Shown: in pieces, positions 23,901 to 36,282 of the stretch
How the letters are laid out: every line of letters begins with the position of its first letter
Numbering within the stretch: the stretch's first letter is position 1
NCBI RefSeq assembly: GCF_901933205.1
Contig: NC_044574.1
Coordinates: forward strand, 6,966,733-7,030,732
Length of the DNA: 64,000 nucleotides
DNA from: Camarhynchus parvulus
Lineage: Eukaryota > Chordata > Aves > Passeriformes > Thraupidae
Reading direction: 5' to 3'
Made by a program: the position numbers and the translations under genes
The notes under the pieces: model-generated
Databases searched by the model: none
The model's input: only the letters and a program-made list of their open reading frames with translations
Told to the model about the DNA's origin: nothing

Positions 23901-26900
23901 AGAAGCATGGAAAAAACCACAGAAGTCACCTACATCTAACTCTCCCACTTTTGCTACCAATGAGCCAATATTTGAAAATGCACAATTAAAATATCCACTA
24001 ACAACTGACAGACTATAGCTCAGGTCCTACAATGAGGAGCCTCCTCTGGCCACACATGGTTTTAAGGGACTGCTGCCTTCTTTTCTAACCATCTTGTTGT
24101 AATACAAAGCAACCAAATACAACATAAAATCTGGCTTAAATACAGTGGTTAAGAACAAGGAATTTGCAAAACGCTAAAATTCAAACATATATTTTACCCA
24201 AATAAGTAGTTTTATCTTTTTTGTTTTAATGTACTCAAGGATATTTTCATAAATATAACCTAGCTTCTTAAAAATCAAGGAATATATTGTGGTTTATATC
24301 TATTTCATATTTGGAAAATAACAAGCCATCTAAGAAGAAAAGACTTATTAGATTTTTTCAGACTGAATATAATCTTGAATTAGCTGATTAAAGCTGGAAA
24401 CAGACATTCTGACCTCAGTATAACTAAAACACCCTGCAAGTTATATAGTGAAAGGCTGCTGGCTCTAGGTAGTGCTTGTTAAATGTGTTCTGTTCTTTCC
24501 ATAAAAACATAAGTCAATTTTCAGTATATGGTTTCAATTTGTTCAAAAGTCTGTATAAATTACATTTTATTTTTCCTTGGGAAAATATAGTTGAATATCA
24601 CGTCAAGAGAAGTTGACTTTTTTTATTCTTTTCAATTCTTTACCCCACCCTGCTCAGTGGAGCTGCAGTTTTTCCTTTTGTATTTCCAAGTCAATGCCAT
24701 TCAAACACAGGCTTCTCTTTGTTGCCATTTTTTATGTGTAGCAGCGTCTCCCAGGAGCAGTAATAATCCTCGTTAGCCCTTGCACAACTCCTAATCAAAA
24801 GAAGCAAATTATTTAGGCTTATACTTCATGGCACCCACACTTTTCCTCATAAAATATCAGAATACCTCTAGGATCAGGAGATAAGCAGGTCTTTGCTCTT
24901 AGTCTGCCCTTAGTTTCTCACATCCTGATCTCCTCCTTCAGCAGGATGCTGAGAGTTCTTGCCCTAAACCCCACAAATTCTTGAGTAAACCCATTGATAT
25001 GAATGAGCCTCCTGAGGTGCTGAAAGTTAAATATGTGCTTAAGTGCTTTGCTGGATAATGGCTGAAACACTCAGCACTCCGTGGGGCTAAGATCTGGGCA
25101 ATTTCCTATACCTCTTATGCCCGCAGAAAATGGCCTAATTCCTTTTTTATATAACAACACAAGGATTAGCAGAAGGGTCTTCTGTTTGAACCAGGAGGTT
25201 TAGGAGGAAATGGAGGAGGAAGGAAACATGAACAGCATTTTTCCAAAGTTAGTAATTTAAAAATTATTTTAAAAAAAGGTATGGTGGCACATTGTGTCTA
25301 GTTAGTAATAGGTCCAAATCAGAAACTTCTCATCATTTTAGGGCATGTTTGTTTAAGCTGTATAAGAAATGTTAACTCCAAAGGTTTGGATAGAAATACT
25401 CATGAAGTGAGAAGTTTAGTTTGGAAATATGGCCATGTAACACTCTTTTATTAAATAAAGAAACATTTTTGGCTTTAAAATGTTGCCTTAGTTGGTCCTC
25501 CAACTGTTCATTTTTGCAGAATTGGATGTGATGCGTCAGCCTGTGGCCGCAGGGTACATTTAGGAAGAGGTGCTGGAGATACAGATCCAAAACTCTGAGA
25601 CCACTTTTGACCAGTCAGAGAAAGTCCTTTGCTCTGTGTTAAGGGGCTGTCATGAGCATGAAACCAGAAATTCAACTCATGTGGATATCAAACATCTCCA
25701 TTTTTCACTCACTTATAAGGGAGGTGTAGCAGTCCTGATACCTGTCTCTGTGTAGTGTGGGATTTCAGGGCACAGTCACTATAAAAAGGGGACAGGAGGA
25801 AAAAGGAACAAGGCTTCCTGTAAGAAAACTTAATTACCTGAGAAATACAACAGGGAAAACTTGGCACGTGAGGGAACAGCATCTAGAAACCTGATTCTGT
25901 CTACACAGAGGGCCTGCTCTTGCATTTCCTTATGCTTTATAATGTCATGCCTATGTGAAGAAATTAGAAATTTGTTTCTCATGCTGGTAACATTTTGCAC
26001 TCACTTTTCAGAAATAAATGATGGCTCATGACTGAATGGAAAATGGGGTGTGCATATCTGGGGTTGCGCTTCTGACTGGAAAAAAAGATATTCAAAAATT
26101 TTGTCATGCCACTAAGAGTCCAAGGCAATGATTAAATATCTGTGCTCTTAATCCCTTTCATGTGGGTAGGTAAGTGTGTGTATGTATATTTATGGAGAGA
26201 GAGAGAAAAGACAGATTATTTCTGACTGAGGCTTTGCTCATGTGTCAAGTAAAAAAGTACTCATTGACCTCAGCAGGGAAATATCAGGATCAAACTTTCT
26301 GACAATCACATTTAGAAAATGTGGTTTTTTAATAAATGGAAAATTATTTTATGCATACATCTCTGCTTCTGCAATATTTTAGTTCTTTCTGGATTTTAAT
26401 TGACTATCATGCCCACCAAATTCTTTTGATATGACTGTACTCAGAATGTAATGCTCAGTGATATTTTCCAAGATGTTGCAGGGTCCTGCTTCTAAAAAAA
26501 CTGTCAAGGGAAAAAGGAAGAGCTTTTTGTTGTGACTTACTTTCCTTTGAACAAACATGTAACCCCCATGAAAAGCAGAAGAATGGTCTTTTCTAGTTTA
26601 TTTGAGGAAGGTAAATCCATGTTTACAGCAATGCATTCATAGTACATTTTACTTGGAAGGTACAGAAATATCTGCAAAAAATAAATTCTAAAACCAGTGA
26701 TAAATTCCAGGCTGTTTTCTGCCTGGTATTTTGTGTGGACACTGTGCTGAGCAGGATGAAATTCCACTTCTGTTATTTGGTGGTGATTCAAAGCCAGGCT
26801 GCACCATGTGTGACTTCTTTAGTGTTGAAATGCCACTTTGTAAGATACCTAAAACTTGAGTGTCCCAATTGTATTGGCCTCAGCCAACCATTCTGTTATG

Positions 26901-29900
26901 TATTTCACAAATAATTACCTGGAGATCCTGTCAGGGAAAAAGACTGAGACAGTCACATGTGTGGGTATTGAAAAGGAAATTATAGTGGAACAATAAGATG
27001 TTTGAGTCACCTTGGAAATTACCTGATCTATTTAAATCTTTAAAAAATTCTCCCCTCTCATGGGTTTTTTTAATAGAAAAATAATTCTATATCTCAAAAG
27101 TAGGTAAATAACTAAAAGCATCTGATGAAGTCATTCATAACTGAACTGATTTGCCTCTACCAAGTCAACCCATTGCATACCTTGACACAACATTGGCTCT
27201 GCAATAACCAGCTTCTGCCCCTGGACTGTAGTTCAGAAAGTGGAATGCATTATTACAGCACAGGGAAATGTTGCAAACTATTGGTGACTCTTTACTCATA
27301 AATTACAAACAATGAGCCAATACCATTCCTAATGAAAGCCCTTAATGCTGGGATTAATTTGATGATGTGTTTATGTGCTGAGGAATCTAGGCAATGAGAA
27401 AAAAAAAAAAAAGAGGGCAATGCCAAACTTGGTGTCAATAACACATCAGAACACTTTCTAGAGATTGTCCACAATGGTTTCCTTCTGAGAAATTATTTTC
27501 CCAACAACTCTGCCAAGTCTGAGCTGAGCACTGCATAAATTAGACTAGAGATTAGTGAGATTTATGTACCTGGGGTGCTATTCTTACACCTATTAAGATT
27601 ATTGACTTCAGAAATGTGCTTTTAGAAGATGTACTTTTTGTCCTAGTCACAAAGAGGCCTGGGCTGTTGTTCCAGATGGCTCCTGTTCTCTCACCACATA
27701 TCTGTGCCCCTCTCAGCCAGCTGCTGCAGCCCTCAGCCCTGTGCTGGACAAAACCTGCAGCATTTTAAATTAACCCCAGGCTGACTCCTGCAATGTTTTA
27801 CATAAGTTGCCTTGAGAAGACATCAGACATTTCCCATTCAGTTTACAATTCGTCAACAAACAGATCATGTACAGGACTTTGTAAACACAGAAAGCAACTG
27901 TTCTTCAAATCTGATGGCTAATGACTTCCCCATCTGTTGGCTGGAAGTCAAGGGCTGTTTGAACAGCATAATGTGTAGAGAGCACAAACACCACCCATAA
28001 ACTGTCCCTGGTAACTTATCAAACACTTTATCCACATAAACAGCTGTTTCAGAAACCCACATTCACAGAATTTTGATTATAGTACCAGGAGCTTTCTCTG
28101 TATACAAAAGTCTACCAGTCAAAATCTCAAAGAAATGTAAAAGAAAGAGTAGTTAAGGACTGTACAGAGTTTCCACATCTGCCAGTTACAATTGAACTGT
28201 GGTTTATTTGTGAAAGTGCCACAGGAAGTTCTTGTAGCTGATAAAAACTGAGGATTATCAAATACTGAGCAGAAGATGGCACAAGTAAGGAAAATGTCAC
28301 AAGAGTTCAATCCTGCTGCACTCCTGAATCCCTCTAGGAAACATGTACTTAATGATAAAAAGCTCAAGAAGAGCCACTGCTGACTTCCTGCACTCCTAAA
28401 ATTTGTTGCAGAATGGAGTGGACTGACAAGAGTTCAATGGCATTGCAGGAAGTCAGAATCATTCACTGTCTTGGAGGCTATTGCAAATCCATAACCAAGA
28501 TCCAGATGAGCTGTTGGTGAAGTTTTATTTGCTTCTCTAACTATAAATGCAACATTTTGTGAACTGTCTGCTATGCAAAGCAGACACACATGTTCTCCTC
28601 AGCTCCCAAATGTTCTGAAAGCATCAGACATCACACAAGACATTTCAGTTCTGTAACTCTGTGTGTAACACCCATTTCCAAAAACAAAAAACAAACCAAA
28701 CAACAGGCTCAGGAACATTTGTTTTATTTTGAAAAGATACTGTGCATTTTTTCTGATGAGATTAACTTTTCCAATAAAGGGGTCAGAAAGCTAAAAGATG
28801 TGCATGTTTTTTCTAGTCAATGTTGTGAAACTGCTCCCTGTCCCCTCCAAACTACCACAGATCAACTCTCAAGAAGTTGCACAACAGTGCTTGTTTTGAG
28901 CTGGAAAGATCTTTTTCAGATGAGCAGAGAAAGATACCAGAAGATACAAAACTAACCAGGACAAACAAAAATGGAGCAATATGCATCTAAGCAACCATGG
29001 CCAAAGCTTTCACCCAATGTCCATGAAGCCAGGGCTTGTGACAGAGGCAAAGACAGCTTCCATTTCATGCAGGTGTTTGAGTATATGCTGGAAAAATTAG
29101 GCAATGTGCTAAGAAAATTTAAAATATTCCAATGTGCAGAAGAATGAGTTCTGAATAAAAGTCAGTTGTTTGCATATTTGATTCCAAAAGTTCTAGCTAT
29201 CTCCACCCATGTACTAATGTGCTTTCCAGGTAAAATAGATCTGCACAACAATACTTCTACTAGCCTTCATGGAGCCAGATGAACTCCTTTCTCTGTCATA
29301 GGCACCACTTACCTCAGAAATCTACGTGTGTAACATATGGACAGAAATGACATTTTGTGCCCTTTGATGCCCAGACAGATCCAAAGGAATAAGCCAGGAC
29401 ATTAAATATTTTTGCTTTCCATTCAAACTAAATTATATTTGCTTTTAAAGTAAGCTCTTTGGATTTTTTTCAGAAACACTTCCATCCAATAGGGTAAAAC
29501 AATGTTAGGAGAGCATTAAACACATTGTGACTCTCTCCCAGAGAACCACCACAAAAATTGACCATTTGCTGGTCCAGCCTCATTAAGTAGATCATTGCCA
29601 GAACAAGCTGCTGTAGCCCAACAACTCATCTCACAGAGGACAGCCATCCCACAATGATTCTCCTTCACAGCAAAACTTTCATTTAAAGTCCACTATTTCT
29701 CACCAGTTACAAAAGATGAGATATTCCTTTTCCCTTTTTATTTTCCAAACATGGCTTGATTATCAAAGGATTTTCCACTTCAAAGGCAAATAACCAAAAT
29801 CAGGGAGGGAAAATAAACTCTCTGGGTTGTTTCCTCTCCAGTTTATTCTGAAGCAGAAAAAGCATTTTTCTATATTTGGTCACACTTGCCCTTATAGCTG

Positions 29901-30007
29901 CAAGCTGGTAGGAGTAAGGGTGGCCTCAAAGCAAGGATCAAGGCCAATTTCCTTCCACATCCATATTATTTATGTGTTTATATGTGCATTCACACATTTT
30001 ATGCATA
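20901..30007. other. Unique DNA, no gene seen
   Basis: The first 500 bp (20901-21450) may include more 5' CR1 sequence but I could not match it. A T-rich tract with an 18-bp direct repeat lies at 21954-22007 (separate entry). A poly(A) run of about 14 bp is near 27399-27412. Open frames such as 28590-28955 (121 codons) have no recognisable domain. No tRNA-like, LTR-like or exon-like structure with both good splice signals and an interpretable frame was seen. Confidence 0.55.
21954..22007. repeat. T-rich tract with 18-bp direct repeat
   Basis: The 18-mer beginning GTTTTTTGTCTGTGTGGG occurs at 21954-21971 and again at 21990-22007, a period of 36 bp. It lies inside a T- and G-rich low-complexity region running from about 21930 to 22065. 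Slippage duplication is the simplest origin. Confidence 0.85.
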
Positions 30008-30145
30008 GAATCATAGAATCAATTGGAAATCAATGGAAAACACCTCTAAGATCACCAAATCCAACTGCTAACCCAATAATGCCAAAGCCATCATGAAACC
30101 ATGTCCCTTTTCCACTTCTGACACCTTGCAAGAAAGCACCCAAGT
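30008..30145 (-). mobile_element. CR1 LINE 3'-end fragment (different subfamily)
   Basis: The plus strand begins GAATCATAGAATC, then AACACCTCTAAGATCACC, AAATCCAACTGC and AAACCATGTCCC. This is the reverse complement of a CR1 subfamily tail whose consensus carries AAGACCTCTAAGATCATC and CCATGTCCCTAAG-type blocks, distinct from the CCATGGCAGGG subfamily seen elsewhere in the window. The copy is short and diverged, with a small duplication-like GGAAATCAATGGAAAA near the tail. The inner edge is approximate. Confidence 0.8.
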
Positions 30146-33100
30146 CTTCTTATAGCACTTTTCTTTTGTTGTAAAAACTGTGACTAAAATGAGGAAAATT
30201 TATAGAATTTGCAACTTTTCTTCCTTGAAGTAAGAGTAGCAATGGCAATGTGTGGATTAGATAGGAACAAATCTAATTTCTGCAGACCATAGATGGAAGA
30301 AGAGATCTACAACCATGGAATAGTGCGACAGCAGCAGTAGTTTTTTAAAAACATCAGACATGTAATGCAAGTTCATGGCAAGCAGCTAAGGTTCATATGA
30401 CCCATTAGTCTTTGAATGATTTTATTTTTCTAGGCTTTTGAAGAGCTTCTATTCATCGCTGACTCTACAGCCAGTGTTTGTTGTTGTTGCTGGAGGCTCT
30501 TTTCAGTAAGAGCATCCCATCATGAACTCTATGCTCATTTTATTGAAGGGTATTTTTTGTAGCTCTTCTCATGGAAAATCTCCATTAAATATTTTTAAAC
30601 CATCCTTGGAAAGAATATCTTTTGCCCTGAGGACACATCACTGGAGTTAGGGAAAAAGAGCTCCAAAGCTGTAGCTGCATTCAGAGTGTCACACGCTGCA
30701 TCCTCCTATGGGGTCCACATTACAGAAACCACAGAACAGCCATTCACTGGCATGCTTTTAATTATCTATATTTTTACTTTATTTTGTGGTTTTCTTGTAG
30801 CTTTTACTTCTGTGACATCACTTTTTCTTTTTTACATTGAAAGTGAGAGACAGAAGGGGAAACAGACTCAACTGGCCAGAAATGCTGGGAAACATTTTTC
30901 ATATTAATTCCAGAGTTTGCAACCTATTTTTCTATACAGTTTCAAATGATAAAACAAAGTGCTCTGCCTCCCTCCCAGACTTTTGGGTTTTGTCTGTGGA
31001 CTGTGTGTCTGTGCACTTTCCAGCACATGCAGTTCTTACAGCTTTAGACACATCAACAAGCAGATTAAATTATGTGTTGTCCTTAGAAACTGATTGTTTG
31101 ATGCCTACAAAAAAAAAAAAGATAAAAAAAGAGGTTTTAGGCTCATATGTTAATTTTACTAATTTTATGTACAGAGTAACCCATAATGAAAATCCTGTGG
31201 TTTTTGCTGTGTAAAAGGAAAACTCAGCATAGGTGGCATGAGAAGTACTTCTGACAATCTTTACCCAAAGATCTTCTCCTCCACTTACTCCTTCTTTTAC
31301 CTGCATTCTGGCTGACAAAGGAGTGTGTCAGAGACGTTTGATTCACAAGTAATGAAAGCCTGAACAGCTGCTGTTGCAGGGAACTGTTAAAACAGTGCAA
31401 ATACCAAGTGTGGTTCCCATCACACATAAAAGAAAACAAACTGAACTCTATCTGGAAAATCTCTCTCTTGCAGTGCTTGAAAAAGGAACATCATGTCACA
31501 ATGATTCACTGTTACATGCTGATTTTGAGTGAATGCTGGAGAGCACTCGAGCAAAACCCCATTATCTGCGTCCCAGAACGCTGCAAAGGCGAGGGGCAGG
31601 CCATGCTATTCAGGCCCACACACAATGCCCCAGGACCACAAAGGGCATCCTGGTCCATGCACTGATGCCTTCCCCCACAGTCATTTGGGGCCCAGCATGT
31701 CCCCCAGCTATTTCATCATATCTGCCATCACTAAGTTCTCTGAGCCAAAAAAACACTTTTTTTTTTTCCGACTCTTTGTGATACAACATGAGGTTTCCTT
31801 GTTTGTTTTATGTTCCAGGAGACAAATGATGAGGAAAACATTTCTGAAGCTCTTTCATTTGTCAATGACAAATGCAGAGATTTATATGAAACACCAGGAA
31901 AATGGAAATATTGACTCTGAGCCTTCAGTTCAGATGAAAAGTGCTACCTAGGTGAAGAGTGCCATTATTGTAATGAATCAACTGCACACACGTCACAGGC
32001 ATAACAAAGTAATGTTTATTGCCAGTAACCTTTGCAATAATCATAGTTTCCAATAAGGACTCTTTAGTTAACCATCAAACTCTACGGGTGAGATTTCAAG
32101 AGTTGTCTAAGTAAATTTGGTGCCAGCTCAGATGGAAAATTGATGAAAGATGGGTGCCTGACTCCCACAAGGCCTTTGAAAAAGGCTCATCTTGCATTAA
32201 TTGAAAGTGGCGAGGAACAGAAATTCAATATACTGTCATAGGAAAAGCAGGGGAAAGAAAATGGCATATTAAGCAACTTTGAAGCAAAAGTTCTGTGTCA
32301 CTGAAATGCAAATAGCTGCAGAATCTAGTTATTTACTGGCATTCTACTTTGCTTCACCGCCAGGAGACAGCAGAAATTAAAAAATATGGTCTGCAATGTC
32401 TCAAAGTCTTCCTTTCTGTTCTACAGAGCCCTTAGAGACAAACTCCATTAACCCACAATCCTATCTCCAGGACTATTCAACATCTGTGCGTCTGTATGGA
32501 GTAAAGGGAAGAGACAGAAGATGCCAAAGAGATGGGACCAGGAGAACAGCAGCACGTGCTGCTGCTCGAGTTTCTCTCTGCCTCACATTCCAACATCACT
32601 GTTGGTGCTTCTCAGTGCATACCTGGTGGGAAAACAGGTAAAAATGTTAACTAGAGAGAAGATGAGGGTGATGCTGATGAGGTACATTTCAAGCAAAATA
32701 AATACTTTCCACAGCACAGCATCCATCCTCGTCTTTGGGCATCCATCCTCAGGCTGCTCAGTATCTCTTCTATGCTCCTTGTGCTTCTGGGAATACCACT
32801 TAATGGCAACACTGATTTGCATCTGGAAGGGGATTTAATCGTGCATGAATCCAGACACCGACACATGTTTGGTAAGGAAAGCTTTTTTATTCCCCCATGA
32901 GTTTTACTCTCACTGCTCTATCCATGGAACCTGCTATGTTTGGGGATTTTTCAACACTTGTTGGGAGAGTGACAGAAGCCACCACTGGAGCCGCAGGAGG
33001 CTTCCATCCTCTGCACTTGCTTATGCCTTGTACTAATGTCATTCAATCTCATCTTCACACCCCAAATCCTCCCAGGATTTCACTCTAATTGGCAGTTCCC

Positions 33101-33680
33101 TCCCCCCCTCCCTAAGGACTGTCCAAGGAGATGTAATTTCCTGTGGAAACACCAGAAAATGGCGGCACCACTTCCTAGGGAGAACTGGAAACTGCTGAGG
33201 AAGCACACACAGCTGGGAATTTACCCCAGTGAGAACTCAGGTCACACCAACCTAGCAAAGCCACCACCTTTCAGTGAGCAAATGAAGGGTTGAGTGAGGG
33301 TATTACTGCTCCATCTGGCTCTGAATATTTAGGGGGTCAGATACCACAATGAAAGAAGTTTCCTAAATAAGTTGGCACTGGGGCAGAGTACCATTTGACT
33401 TTGGCATTTGACTCATTTATAATTAAAAAAGCATAAATTTCATTTTGACTCACTTATACTTAATAATGGGAATAAACACAGGTAACCATAAGGTTGTGGA
33501 CAAGGCTCTGCACTTACACTGTGCTTACTTCTAAAAATTCAATGATGGCAATGAGCTACAGCATCTTTACTCAACTCCTAATACCATTTTTCACTTCTGA
33601 AAAGCATACAGGAATATATTTTTACATATGATAAAAATAAGCCCTGTAGTAGCAATTTCAAGACTTCCATAGCACCATAA
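30146..33680. other. Unique DNA, no gene seen
   Basis: AT-rich in the first half, with a poly(A) tract at about 31109-31131. A moderately GC-rich stretch spans 32840-33290 and a shorter one 31530-31700. The second is crossed by overlapping short frames in two phases, which points to absence of stops through base composition and not to coding. A donor-like TTTGGTAAGG at about 32868 has no convincing upstream acceptor and frame. Confidence 0.55.
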
Positions 33681-33935
33681 TGACAGGACAAGGGGTAATG
33701 AAGTTATACCGAAAGAATTTAGGTTTAGATTGGCTATAAGGAAGAAATTCTTGGGAGTGAGGATGGTGAGGCACTGGCACAGATTGCTCAGAGAAGCTGC
33801 CTCATCCCTGGAAGTGCTCAAGGTCAGGTTAGGTGGGGCTTGGAGCAGTCCGGTCTATGTAAAGGGGTCCCTGCCCATGGCAGAGTCTTGGAACAAGTGA
33901 TCTTTAGGGTCCCTTCCAACTTAAACCATTCTGTA
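33681..33935 (+). mobile_element. CR1 LINE 3' UTR fragment
   Basis: The sequence starts in TGACAGGACAAGGGGTAATG and proceeds through ATTTAGGTTTAGATTGGCTA, GAAGAAATTCTTGGG, GTGAGGCACTGGCACAG, CTCATCCCTGGAAGTGCTCA and GTCAGGTTAGGTGGGGCTTG. It continues with CCCTGCCCATGGCAGAG and ends TCCCTTCCAACTTAAACCATTCTGT. These blocks are in the order of the CR1 3' UTR. The terminal ATTCTGTG repeats are reduced to one unit. It appears to be the same subfamily as the copy at 14772-15285, but it retains the blocks that copy has lost. Confidence 0.93.
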
Positions 33936-36240
33936 AATAATGAAAAATTACCATAAAATATTATTACTACAATGATTGAGGGTTTTTTCACCTTACTAAG
34001 CTGTCTTATGAGCTTCCAAATTAAATTTGTGGTAGAGCAGTGGGCTACCAAGGTTTGTGCCCAGATTTTGTCAGGAAACAGCTGACTTGCAAGACAAAAT
34101 ATTTCATGGGAATCTTTGAGAAGGTGCCAACCCTCACAATTATACTTGACCTTTCTCTTGCACACAGCTTCTCAGCACACTCTAGCGAATGCTGCAGCTT
34201 TGCACAGGAAGAGCTGAGAAGCCTAATGATGAACATCAGGGTTTTCTGCGTGTGTTTTCAGCACCCCTTTCATTTCATGATCATTTATTTCCTTCTATTT
34301 TTAAGTTATTCTTGTTGAACTTCCAATTTTCCCACTTAGTAGGAGACTGCAGTGGAAGTAGTCTGGTGCCAGAGCATGGAGAGGGATGATGATGTGCAGC
34401 AGCTTCTTCAGACTGAAAAGCTGCAATTAGAAGATACTAGATACTATAGAACCCTGATTTAAATTAGGGTAGAAAGATTCTCCCATTGCTGAAATGTAAA
34501 GAACAGGTAAATATAAATTGTTTTGCAGCTGGTTCCTTTCTTGTCTTAAGAAACAGCACTTGATTAGGAGAAGGTTGATGCTACTCAAAGAAAAATTTTT
34601 CCCCTTCAAGTTTAGTATCAGGTTTTGACCTGACTTTTGACCCACAGGTCACAAGAAGGTGGCAGATGTGCAATGTGAGGAAAAGGTGGCTGCATTTCAG
34701 AACCGGAGAGTTCTTTTTGCTGTCACAACTACACAATTTCCCTTTTCTCATCCCTTCAGTGATGCAGTGACACCAAGGTGGAAAATGCAAAGCTTGACCT
34801 TGCTCAGAGCATTTGAAATCCTAGGGCTGCAGCCTGGAAGAGGGAGTGAAAAGGGCTTACAAGGAGACAACAACCATGTCAGAAACCTCAGAGGGCCTCA
34901 TTTAGGTAAGGGCAAGTTTTCCTCTGGAAAATAAACCCTGCAGGTATGAACCTGAAGCATTTGTGAATTATGCTATGCATGGTGAATCCAGGACCATAAA
35001 ATCCCCGAAAATTTGCTATATGAACAAGATCTTTGGAAAGATCTCTGCTGTAAGAAGACAAAATTAGTCTGCAAGAAAAAAGTGGAAGAAAGAAAGCTGA
35101 CTAAGGTTTTTTTTTCATTAGGAATATCAGAAGTCTCAAGAAACCTCAAACCACTGTCTGTATTTTATTTTAACTGCATTTGCTGATACATGTTGATCAC
35201 AGGGAACAATTTCCATGCACTTTCCAAAAATTTAGCTGTCTATACATTTACATATAATATATCAATATCCTGTAGTAAGGAAAGATTGGCAGCTAAGTTT
35301 GAGAGAGTATATCAGGATTTGAGATCCAACATTTGCAACAATCTGACAGTGGCATTTAAAAAAAATTGCTTATTTTGCAAATGGTTCTTATTTCTGGAGC
35401 CAAAAATGATTGTAGAAGAATTACATTAGTAATCAGGAATCCAGAGAAGCTTATTCAGCTTATTTTACTGTTTGTGTTGATTACACTGTCTTTTGTCTCC
35501 ATCCAGCAGTGGGAAGCACTTTATCATCTTCTGGTTTGGAAAAAGACCCAAGCAGCTAATGTACAAAAAAAATATATTCTCCTAGTAGCTGCAGCGTGAT
35601 TAATTTTCCACCCCACAATATCACTGTGAGTTTGAAAGCACCCTAGAGCTTTATGTGCTACATTATAGTCATCAAGGATCATAAAGCATCCTCTTCCTTC
35701 CGCACCACTAGCACTTCAGAGGGCTAGCATGGTTGAGTGGAATGAGCAAAGAGTTGAAAATCTGGAGATTTTTATGATGAACCTAAAACAGCTTGTGTCT
35801 TGCCTTTGGCCTTAGTCACATATTGCTGGGCAGAGTTCTCTGAAGCACTGCAGTCCTAAACTCCAGTTAAAAAAAATCAAAGATTTCTGCCCATATGACA
35901 CCCAGACCTTGATATCTGAATTATAAAACGCTGACAAGAATACCAATGTTTTTTCATCATGGATATTGGGGTTAATTGATGAAAAGCAGTAGGTAACAGC
36001 AAAGCATTTTAATTATGGTCAGTAAATCATTTTCCAAAGAAAAATTACTCATTATTTTCATTCCACATCATTCCCCACAGATAAGTACATGGAGGAAATC
36101 CTGCACATTACATTTCCCCTGTTGCTGCAGAGAAAGTTGACCTGGGGACAGCTGCCTTTTACACATCATTAGGACACTCCAGCAGAGAGTGAAAACTCTG
36201 GGATTTAGGCTGCCTCTCAGCCTTAGAAGTATGGTCATGC

Positions 36241-36282
36241 CTTAGGTGTCTCTAAATACAGTGGTATTTAGAGACACCTAAG
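36241..36282. repeat. Perfect 19-bp inverted repeat, 4-base loop
   Basis: The arm CTTAGGTGTCTCTAAATAC (36241-36259) is followed by AGTG and then its exact reverse complement (36264-36282). The flanks do not pair further, so the stem is shorter than a microRNA precursor needs. A template-switch mutation or the remnant of a small inverted-repeat transposon could produce it. Confidence 0.95.

Noticed and set aside
26885..26905. CCAACCATTCTGTTATG as a CR1 terminus
   Set aside because: Upstream sequence lacks the CR1 3' UTR blocks, so the short match is probably coincidence.
36241..36282. MicroRNA precursor
   Set aside because: Only 19 bp pair and flanks do not extend the stem; precursors normally need a longer imperfect stem of about 60-70 nt.
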